Assembly: GCA_029259835.1 (NCBI GenBank)
Contig: JAJDEL010000885.1
Span: 1-5,622, forward strand
Reading direction: 5' to 3'
DNA: 5,622 nucleotides
Source: Planctomicrobium sp.
GTDB taxonomy: Bacteria > Planctomycetota > Planctomycetia > Planctomycetales > Planctomycetaceae
Shown here piece by piece: positions 1-5,622 of the stretch. Both the position numbers and the translations under genes were made by a program. Below the pieces are notes generated by a model. The model was not told the DNA's origin and did no database searches. It was given only the letters and a program-made list of their open reading frames with translations. How positions within the stretch are numbered: the first letter of the stretch is position 1; each line of letters starts with the position of its first letter.

Positions 1-1823
1 TTCAACTGAGGTGTTCTCGTCAAAGGTCTGAGGGCTAGGGATGCGTCAATCATTCGCATGCCAGCACGCGTGTGGCGTCCAGGTAATGATTCAAACCACT
101 GGTCTTCGGGACCTCGAACTGCCGTAAAACCGTAGTCGGAGAGCAATCCGAAATGCCCCTGTATCCCTTTCGGGAAAATGAACGACTCAGCTTTCGGCAA
201 CCCTCTCGCCTTGAAGAGGTCGTGGAATTCGTCCAGTTCTCTCTTGAGATGAATTCGGCCAGCGTGTGCAGGATCAATAATTCGATGCGTCGCTGTATGG
301 CAGCCAATTTCTTGTGCTGTGCGACATTCCAGAATGGAATCGATGGTGTCTTCCGCGTACCAGCTTGGTTGACTTCGGCAATCACCGGTAGGGACATCCG
401 CACACTCCGCAGATTGCAAATACGAGTGACGTTGAGGACCTCCCATAAGAAGTCCACCTACAACGGCCCAGGTGCAACTGACGTCATAGCTTTTACACAA
501 ACCTAACAGCTTCCCAATAGCGTCTCTTGTTCCCTCTAAATAATCCTTGAACTGCCCTGGGCGATGGCGTGTTCCCCATGCGAGTTCGAAATCAAGTGAG
601 AAGGTAAAGGCTCCGCGATTCAAACCTTGTGACGATGAATTTCTTTCAATGCTGATTCGATCAACGTCCGCATACACGTCACGAATTCGAGCAGAAACGT
701 TTCTTTCATTGAAAGATTGTTGTGCAAGACGTCTGCTGTTCGCACCGTATGCTGCTCGTTTTAACGGGTCATGTGCCAAGTCAAGGATGGCTTTCGAAAG
801 CGACCCGGAATCTCGCGGAGGAACGAGCGTCCCATTCACTCCTTCCTGCACGACTTCGCGACATCCTGGAACATCTGTCGCAATGAGTGGTTTTCCGGCG
901 GCAGCAGCCTCCATAAGAACCCTGGGAGTTCCTTCTCGATAGGAAGGGAGCACGATGAAAGATGCCTTGCCAATCATTTTTTCGATGGTGTTGACATGCC
1001 CTAGAAAATGGATGGAACGATGTTGCTTCCATTCAGCGAGTTGATCCTCACTGATCGACGACGGGTTTCCGATGTCGCGATCTCCACATACAAAACATTG
1101 GATGCGCGAGTCAGCAAGTGTGCATTGAATTGCAGCCTCGACAAATTCATGAATTCCTTTATCAGCCAACAGGCGTCCTGCAAAAAGAACATTGATTTTA
1201 TCAGGCATTTCTTTTGCAGAACGAAAACGATCCAGATCGACTCCACTGCCGGTCGTCATTGTTGTCTGGTCAAGCACGTTACGGTCATTCCTGGAAATGA
1301 CGTTGAGGTCGTCTTCATTCTGAAACATGGAACGAACGTTTTGACCGCGAAATCCCCAATTCAGCCAACGTCGAATGAATGGTCGAACCAGTGAGAGTTT
1401 CAAGCTCTGTGATGTGAAAAGATGTCCCAACCCGGTTACGCTATTGACTATCAATGGGACGCCCAAGCAGCGAGCAATGATCGTCCCATAAAGAATCGGC
1501 TTCATGGTGAAATGGTGAACAATATCTGGTTGAATTTCCTGGTACAAAGAATATAGCGAATTCAGAGATCGCAATTCTTGACCTGGTGACATCCCTGAGC
1601 GGGAAACAGTCCATTCGTGCCATGTCCCGCCGAGTTGTTTAAGCTCGCGAACGTGACTCCCGTGAGGCGATGCAAAATGAACGTCACAGCCTTGATCACA
1701 GAGATCAAGAATGAGCCGCCGACGGAAATTTTTGAGATACCACGCCGTATTCGCAACGAGCAGAATCGTTTTTCGTGAACTCGTTGAGTCAGTTGTCATA
1801 GGCGTGAAAGACATCTTGTCCAT
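1..1823 (-). CDS. GT4 glycosyltransferase fused to NodB-like polysaccharide deacetylase (C-terminus off the left edge)
   Basis: One open frame of 607 codons without a stop, continuing past base 1. Residues ~17-386 form a complete GT4 (GT-B fold) glycosyltransferase: an N-terminal LLVANTAWYLKNFRRRL stretch (21-37), HHFTMKP (103-109), VTGLG (129-133), GSGVDLDRF (192-200), AGRLLADKG (215-223), LGHV (274-277) and PSYREGTPRVLMEA (293-306), whose E297 and E305 make the EX7E motif of retaining GT4 enzymes. It resembles PglA/WbpX-type enzymes that extend undecaprenyl-linked glycans. After a short polar linker (~387-404), FTFSLDFELAWG (406-417) opens a polysaccharide deacetylase of the NodB (CE4-like) class: D411 and E413 are probable active-site acids, CTWAVVG lies at 450-456, HTATH (509-513) gives the H-x3-H metal pair, and IFPKGIQGH lies at 549-557. 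The start at 1823 leaves a 35-nt gap after the YdcF gene; in-frame ATGs at 1814 and 1799 are equally possible because none has a clear ribosome site. Substrates are unknown. Confidence 0.88.
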   Translation of the reverse strand, partial: MDKMSFTPMTTDSTSSRKTILLVANTAWYLKNFRRRLILDLCDQGCDVHFASPHGSHVRELKQLGGTWHEWTVSRSGMSPGQELRSLNSLYSLYQEIQPDIVHHFTMKPILYGTIIARCLGVPLIVNSVTGLGHLFTSQSLKLSLVRPFIRRWLNWGFRGQNVRSMFQNEDDLNVISRNDRNVLDQTTMTTGSGVDLDRFRSAKEMPDKINVLFAGRLLADKGIHEFVEAAIQCTLADSRIQCFVCGDRDIGNPSSISEDQLAEWKQHRSIHFLGHVNTIEKMIGKASFIVLPSYREGTPRVLMEAAAAGKPLIATDVPGCREVVQEGVNGTLVPPRDSGSLSKAILDLAHDPLKRAAYGANSRRLAQQSFNERNVSARIRDVYADVDRISIERNSSSQGLNRGAFTFSLDFELAWGTRHRPGQFKDYLEGTRDAIGKLLGLCKSYDVSCTWAVVGGLLMGGPQRHSYLQSAECADVPTGDCRSQPSWYAEDTIDSILECRTAQEIGCHTATHRIIDPAHAGRIHLKRELDEFHDLFKARGLPKAESFIFPKGIQGHFGLLSDYGFTAVRGPEDQWFESLPGRHTRAGMRMIDASLALRPLTRTPQL

Positions 1824-1858
1824 CGAATTGAAGTAATTAAGGAACTTTGGCGAATGAC
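1824..1858. other. Only intergenic gap in the window (35 nt)
   Basis: This short AT-leaning spacer separates the YdcF/ElyC stop from the GT4-deacetylase start. I see no inverted repeat that would terminate transcription and no convincing -10/-35 pair. The last gene is probably read through in the same transcript, though a weak internal promoter inside the YdcF gene cannot be excluded. Confidence 0.5.
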
Positions 1859-2722
1859 TCAGCGGTTGACGAACATTGCCAGGTATTCTCGCATCGCTTT
1901 CGTCGTCGCATTCAATGCGGAGGCCGTCGGAACCAAAGTGTGAACTTTGCGTCCAAGTGGAACTGAACCCGATGAATCTCCTGAACGAAAATCTGAAGGG
2001 ATCGGAATGACTCGAAGACTGACACGGCTGGCATGACTCATGGCTCGCTTCATATGCCAGGCAGAAGTCACAATTCCGATTCGAGTTTGCGGAGGAGACG
2101 ACGCAGCGAGAGTTTGGATTTCTTCCCAAGTATTTCGACCGTAGATGACTTCGATGTCGTTCTCATCAACTCCGAGATCTTGCAGTATTTCCATAGAAAG
2201 CTGCGCTTCACTACGACCTGTTGCACTAAAACCGCGAATCGGTTGCCCTGAACAATAGATACGCTTGATCAGACCTCGGTGGTAAAGTTTCGCAACTTCA
2301 ACCAGTCGATCCCCGTTCGCGTTCACTTCAGCCTGCCCATTCGGGCGCAAGCTTGTTGCGCCTCCCAAAACATGTACGATGTCAAAGGAATTATTTTGGT
2401 CAACGTTTTGGTCGTAGTATTCGGATTCCAGGGACCACATCATCCAATTCGCGACGGAAGAATTTCCCGCCAACGTGAGTCCCGTCAGTATGAATAGACT
2501 GAGAACAAAAGCAAATTTGTGTTTTTTAATGAGGTTGGCGACAGTCAGGTGAGCGAATCCGATCCAACACATTCCAACTGGCATCGCCAAGCTGGTCATT
2601 GTTTTTACAACAGAATTGGTTCCAGAAGCGAGCAACACGGTCAGGAGTAGAATCAGCAGGACCGTCTCTACCAGCAGATGAAAACACCACTTGTTCTTTG
2701 TAAAGAGAGATACGACTTTCAT
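1859..2722 (-). CDS. YdcF/ElyC-family (DUF218) membrane protein
   Basis: A 287-residue protein. Three hydrophobic segments (about 14-33, 42-65 and 70-86) precede a DUF218 domain with the family's characteristic blocks: DIVHVLGGAT (114-123), YCSGQP (156-161), RSEAQ (170-174), RNTWEE (196-201) and VTSAWHMKRA (218-227). Three hydrophobic segments followed by a globular domain fit an envelope protein; the side of the domain was not determined. Family members include E. coli ElyC and SanA, linked to peptidoglycan and envelope integrity, and YdcF, reported to bind S-adenosylmethionine; the biochemical activity is unsettled. YdcF-like genes also occur in polysaccharide clusters. The start at 2722 was chosen over an in-frame ATG at 2791 because it forms an ATGA overlap with the ATP-grasp stop and has AGAGG 8 nt upstream. 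The longer form would add 23 polar residues and overlap the previous gene by 73 nt. Confidence 0.9.
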   Translation of the reverse strand: MKVVSLFTKNKWCFHLLVETVLLILLLTVLLASGTNSVVKTMTSLAMPVGMCWIGFAHLTVANLIKKHKFAFVLSLFILTGLTLAGNSSVANWMMWSLESEYYDQNVDQNNSFDIVHVLGGATSLRPNGQAEVNANGDRLVEVAKLYHRGLIKRIYCSGQPIRGFSATGRSEAQLSMEILQDLGVDENDIEVIYGRNTWEEIQTLAASSPPQTRIGIVTSAWHMKRAMSHASRVSLRVIPIPSDFRSGDSSGSVPLGRKVHTLVPTASALNATTKAMREYLAMFVNR

Positions 2723-3930
2723 GTGGATTGCCTCTTTCGCTTCTTGAAAATCGAATTGAGAATGCGTTTCAGATAACAACGGAAATTCCACATCAAAGGC
2801 GACAGATCATCGATTACAAAAACTGCATGGCTTTTCACTTTCCACAGCGAACGAAAGTAGCTCAGGACTCCGATTTCACCTTTGAGTAAGAGGTGACTCA
2901 CCGTGACCAGATCTTTCTCGAAAAACAGCCAACGCACACCTTCACACTGCTGCTTGTTTTGGGGAGCTGGAAGTCCGAGTAAGTCGGCGTAAGCATGTTC
3001 GATGAGAGGAACATTGGCTGCGGAGATCAGCCCATACCAAAGTGTGGGACGAGGGTTGACTTCGATGGCTTTCAGGATTCCATCGCGTTCATCCAATTTG
3101 AATTCCGTTCCGCAAAGACCTGAGAAGTGAGCAACCTCAACAATCTTCTTGCTAAGGTCAAGGACCGATTCATTGTGACAACTTTCAACGAGCGACGCTG
3201 AACCGAATTGATACGGATATTGTCTAAGTTTCCTGCCGACAAATGAGCACTGTAAACGGCAATGTTGATCTGTGTAGAGTCCTGCAACCCAAATGTCAGA
3301 TTCCACACCAGGGATCAATTCCTGAAACATGAGTCCCTGCAAATCATCACCAAAGCGTTGGATCATTCCGTGCAATTTGGATTCGGATTTGATCACCAGC
3401 AACTTACGCCCTCGCAGGCGTTTTCTCCAAAGGTGCCCCAGTACGGGTTTGGCAATCAGTGGATATCGGAATTCTTTCGCTTCTTCAACGAATTGTTCCG
3501 CATTGAGCGGAAATGAAGTTTTCGGAGCGGGAATGTGATTCTCTTCACATAGATTTGCGAATCGCTCTTTGTTTAGGAAACGTTCGTAAACTCCATTCTT
3601 GAGTGATTCACTGATCACAAAGTACTCGGAGAGTTCATGAGAATTTTCAGCGATCAAACAGAGCATCGCGTCACTGGTCGGAATCAACACCGGCTTGAAT
3701 TCAGCGTTCATACCGAGGTTGACAAGGTCCGCAATCAATCGAGAAGGATCAGCCTGAACAACGGGATCCAAAGTCGTCGAATGAAATCTCGTGCCAAATG
3801 CAGGACGCACTGGTTCAAAGTCCGCAATGCAAATCGGGATTCCCAGTCGTCCAAGATCCCTCGCGACAGCTAATCCTGTGGGTGAGGCACCACAAATCAC
3901 CGCGATTGGTAAATGCTGAGTTTGTCTCAT
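2719..3930 (-). CDS. ATP-grasp carboxylate-amine ligase-like protein
   Basis: A 403-residue soluble protein of the ATP-grasp superfamily, which activates a carboxylate as acyl phosphate and joins it to an amine or thiol. A pre-ATP-grasp alpha/beta domain starts with PIAVICGASPTGLAVARDLG (8-27), recalling a Rossmann-like loop. FLNKERF (118-124) and PLIAKP (157-162, K161) fit nucleotide-contacting regions. FQELIPG (202-208, E204), TEFKL (275-279, E276) and IEVNPRP (289-295, E290 and N292) fit the ATP and magnesium site. The catalytic set therefore looks intact. A ~100-residue C-terminal extension, with WLFFEKD at 334-340 and a basic tail KKRKRQS, follows the core and may contact a partner or the membrane. 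The start at 3930 gives an ATGA overlap with the preceding gene; an in-frame ATG at 3954 would add eight residues and is possible. Context suggests modification of a glycan or lipid-linked sugar with an amino acid or other acid, but the substrate cannot be read from sequence. Confidence 0.88.
   Translation of the reverse strand: MRQTQHLPIAVICGASPTGLAVARDLGRLGIPICIADFEPVRPAFGTRFHSTTLDPVVQADPSRLIADLVNLGMNAEFKPVLIPTSDAMLCLIAENSHELSEYFVISESLKNGVYERFLNKERFANLCEENHIPAPKTSFPLNAEQFVEEAKEFRYPLIAKPVLGHLWRKRLRGRKLLVIKSESKLHGMIQRFGDDLQGLMFQELIPGVESDIWVAGLYTDQHCRLQCSFVGRKLRQYPYQFGSASLVESCHNESVLDLSKKIVEVAHFSGLCGTEFKLDERDGILKAIEVNPRPTLWYGLISAANVPLIEHAYADLLGLPAPQNKQQCEGVRWLFFEKDLVTVSHLLLKGEIGVLSYFRSLWKVKSHAVFVIDDLSPLMWNFRCYLKRILNSIFKKRKRQST
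2731..2735 (-). promoter_or_regulatory. Ribosome binding site for the YdcF/ElyC gene
   Basis: AGAGG, read on the minus strand, lies 8 nt before the ATG at 2722, inside the end of the ATP-grasp gene. It is the best-placed Shine-Dalgarno-like site seen at any start in the window, and it favours 2722 over the upstream ATG at 2791. Confidence 0.6.
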
Positions 3931-5156
3931 CGGGGGTGTACATCTTCCTTGCATGGCGATTTCATCCGACGAGAGAACTTACGATGCCGATCCCAACCGA
4001 CCGCTGCCACGAGAATATAAACGTTGACTGTTTGAAGTCTCCATCTCATCAATGGTCCTCCGTTCGTAGCAACTCCGGAGTAGGCAATTGTAACGATGAG
4101 AGTCATCAAAATTGGAACAAACAAAGGAAACAAATAGTGTTTCCAGATTCGACACCCACCGCGAAACAGCGCTGGGATCGCAAACACGACAAGTACCACT
4201 TCCGGAATCGCCATCAGTTGACGATGGCTCGTAAATTCTGTTGGAGAGACGCTGAAGAAAAAGTAGTACAACCCGATGACATAAGCCATTGAAGTTTCCA
4301 CCACGTCTTCTCCGATATTCGGCAGATCTTCACGAGAGTGCATCGCTCCTTTTCCGTGGTTCATCTTCCTCCGGATTTTATTGAGAAAAGTGATATCTGT
4401 AATCGCAGCCTCTTCATTTCCGCTGAAGATGGAATTGACACCAATGCTGGTAATACCGGCGAGGCAGATCATCAATACCCAGAAAACCGTTACTAATACC
4501 TTCCGCTTGATGCGACTCTTGAGAAACAAAAATGCCAGCACCCAGCCTATCGGAATGACCACGATCAGGACTGAGAATAAATACGTTCTTAGACCAGCGA
4601 TGAGCAGCAATCCCACTGGTAAAGAAAGGACTTGTAACACTGACCCGCGTTTTGCAATCGCAGTGAGACCAAGAGAAATCAACGACATCGCCATCGTGGA
4701 CTGTGTATCTCGCACCATTAACGTTGAGTAGTACACTTGTGTCGGAAAGAAGACGGCAGCAATCAACGCGATTCGGGAAATTCGGGAATCGAAGACCAGC
4801 TTCGCAGTCTGCCAAACCACAAATGGAACTGCGCTGCCAACAATAACATTGAGCAGTTTCATTGCAAAAACTGAATTCCCGGTGAGGTAGAATACAATTC
4901 CCGTTTCCCATTCATAGAGGGCATCCAAAACTGTGTCGACACGCGTTGGCCAAGGTGACGCACCGTTTGTTAGAAAGTAGTCAGAAATCGAAATGCCAAT
5001 CTGTTCATACAGAAAGCCGTCACGCGTGAGTCGCAGCTGCTCGTCTGCTTCAGAAACGTTGATGAGAAGCATCAACAGAAAACGCATCAGGAAACCAAAC
5101 CACAGCCAGCGTTTGACGTCGTTCCATTCCTTCCGGGAAGCTTTGGAATGATTCAT
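3927..5156 (-). CDS. Polytopic membrane glycosyltransferase, GT-C/GT39-like
   Basis: A 409-residue protein with about ten hydrophobic segments, near 17-34, 95-121, 128-147, 152-168, 174-212 (probably two), 220-244, 287-304, 314-331, 341-361 and 375-388. The first large loop (35-94) carries RDGFLY (45-50), an acidic position where GT-C enzymes often hold their catalytic aspartate. VRDTQ (148-152) follows the third segment. Near the C-terminus MRWRLQTVNVYILVAA (370-385) matches the Arg-aromatic-Arg segment typical of bacterial dolichyl/polyprenyl-phosphate-mannose transferase-like proteins in polysaccharide clusters. GT-C enzymes transfer a sugar from a polyprenyl-phosphate donor on the outer face of the inner membrane. 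A Wzy-like polymerase is the main alternative, since both are polytopic with large loops. The gene starts inside the stop of the upstream glycosyltransferase (ATGA) with no clear ribosome site of its own, so coupling is likely. The family call is moderate; the membrane topology is firm. Confidence 0.78.
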   Translation of the reverse strand: MNHSKASRKEWNDVKRWLWFGFLMRFLLMLLINVSEADEQLRLTRDGFLYEQIGISISDYFLTNGASPWPTRVDTVLDALYEWETGIVFYLTGNSVFAMKLLNVIVGSAVPFVVWQTAKLVFDSRISRIALIAAVFFPTQVYYSTLMVRDTQSTMAMSLISLGLTAIAKRGSVLQVLSLPVGLLLIAGLRTYLFSVLIVVIPIGWVLAFLFLKSRIKRKVLVTVFWVLMICLAGITSIGVNSIFSGNEEAAITDITFLNKIRRKMNHGKGAMHSREDLPNIGEDVVETSMAYVIGLYYFFFSVSPTEFTSHRQLMAIPEVVLVVFAIPALFRGGCRIWKHYLFPLFVPILMTLIVTIAYSGVATNGGPLMRWRLQTVNVYILVAAVGWDRHRKFSRRMKSPCKEDVHPR

Positions 5157-5622
5157 GAGTTTGACTGAATACTTCTGGAACGGTCAGTTTCGAATTCGCG
5201 GTTCTCCGCAGGACGACTGCGATGAACCTGCCAGTGGTTGAATAATTGCGAGTACGCCTGCCGATATTGATCAACTCCCCAAGAAAGGCTCATGGTCTCT
5301 TCGGCGGTTTGGCGACAGCGAACACTCAATTCAGAATCTGAAAGCAACTCCGCCAGCCTTTGAACTGCATCGTCAAATGACTGTGAATTCATTTCGTTGA
5401 TCACAATTCCAGTGTGGAATTGATGAATCATGTCTGCAACATCACCGACCCCGGAGTTGGCAACGACCGGAAGACCAGCTGAAAGGTACTCTCCGAATTT
5501 TGTCGGACAGGAGGCAATTTTTGCCTTACTAGGATCGATCAAACACAACCCAACATCAGCCTTTTGCAATCGATTCGGGATCTCTTCATACGAAGCGGAT
5601 CGAAGTGTGTACTGATCGCGAC
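5153..5622 (-). CDS. GT4 glycosyltransferase, C-terminal part (N-terminus off the right edge)
   Basis: The frame is open to the right edge, giving 155 visible residues that end at the TGA at 5155-5153. It is the nucleotide-sugar-binding half of a GT4 enzyme. YEEIPNRLQKADVGLCLI (visible residues 11-28) matches the segment before the donor site, and PTKFGEYLSAGLPVVA (39-54) is the donor-binding motif with the conserved glutamate E44. GVGDVADMI and GIVI follow, then a helical region and a polar, Arg/Ser-rich tail. The first glutamate of a classical EX7E motif is replaced by alanine (A36), which is common in the PTK-x-x-EYL subgroup. There is no true start in the window: the TTG at 5569 lies mid-domain and is not a start. 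It probably adds a sugar to the same glycan as its neighbours; donor and acceptor are unknown. Confidence 0.88.
   Translation of the reverse strand, partial: RDQYTLRSASYEEIPNRLQKADVGLCLIDPSKAKIASCPTKFGEYLSAGLPVVANSGVGDVADMIHQFHTGIVINEMNSQSFDDAVQRLAELLSDSELSVRCRQTAEETMSLSWGVDQYRQAYSQLFNHWQVHRSRPAENREFETDRSRSIQSNS

Noticed and set aside
1..623. Separate deacetylase gene starting at the in-frame TTG at 623
   Set aside because: An AAGG lies only about 1 nt before it, too close to work as a normal ribosome site, and the upstream GT4 frame reads straight through without a stop. A fusion is simpler, though an internal start cannot be excluded.
547..1394. Several plus-strand frames of 77-131 codons and minus-strand frames of about 80 codons
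   Set aside because: All overlap the GT4-deacetylase frame, which carries diagnostic motifs throughout; these are shadows.
2723..2791. Longer N-terminus for the YdcF/ElyC protein from the ATG at 2791
   Set aside because: It would overlap the ATP-grasp gene by 73 nt and add a polar stretch, whereas 2722 has an ATGA junction and AGAGG at proper spacing.
3798..4292. 164-codon plus-strand open frame
   Set aside because: It lies opposite the ATP-grasp start and the GT-C gene, its composition is not protein-like (Ser/His/Asn/Gln rich without domain motifs), and both minus-strand genes are well supported.
4414..4911. 165-codon minus-strand open frame
   Set aside because: It is fully inside the GT-C membrane gene in another frame and shows no recognisable motif.
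5153..5569. Complete small protein starting at the TTG at 5569
   Set aside because: The frame stays open and homologous to GT4 enzymes upstream to the window edge, so this is a truncated larger gene.
1..5622. tRNA, rRNA, CRISPR repeats, IS ends, riboswitch, defence system
   Set aside because: No direct-repeat array, cloverleaf, terminal inverted repeat or transposase/nuclease motif was seen; nearly every base is in a recognised coding frame.

Overview
The window is wall-to-wall protein coding on the minus strand. It looks like the middle of a surface-polysaccharide (exopolysaccharide, O-antigen or capsule type) biosynthesis cluster from a Gram-negative-type bacterium. Roughly balanced base composition, few strong Shine-Dalgarno sites, and the mix of a GT4 enzyme, polysaccharide deacetylase, ATP-grasp ligase, YdcF/ElyC protein and RWR-type membrane glycosyltransferase suggest a planctomycete of moderate GC. 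That assignment is inference from general resemblance, not from a marker gene.

Transcription runs from high to low coordinates. The order is: (1) C-terminal part of a GT4 glycosyltransferase, cut by the right edge (5622-5153); (2) a polytopic GT-C/GT39-like membrane protein (5156-3927); (3) a cytoplasmic ATP-grasp ligase (3930-2719); (4) a three-helix membrane-anchored YdcF/ElyC (DUF218) protein (2722-1859); (5) after a 35-nt gap, a long frame that runs off the left edge (1823-1). Genes 1/2, 2/3 and 3/4 each meet in a 4-nt ATGA overlap, so the first four genes are probably translationally coupled in one operon.

The least expected feature is gene 5. It is one uninterrupted frame of at least 607 codons. 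The first ~386 residues are a complete PglA/WbpX-like GT4 glycosyltransferase, and from about residue 405 they are followed by a NodB-like polysaccharide deacetylase with its metal-site motifs intact. It has no stop codon in the window and so is easily missed by complete-ORF callers.

A plausible joint role is assembly of a lipid-linked glycan. The GT4 enzymes would add sugars in the cytoplasm, the deacetylase would remove N-acetyl groups, the ATP-grasp ligase could attach a carboxylate (for example an amino acid) to an amine, the GT-C protein would transfer a sugar from a polyprenyl donor, and the YdcF protein would act at the envelope. The families are supported by sequence; substrates and order of action are not. 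I saw no RNA genes, mobile elements, CRISPR arrays, clear promoters or terminators.
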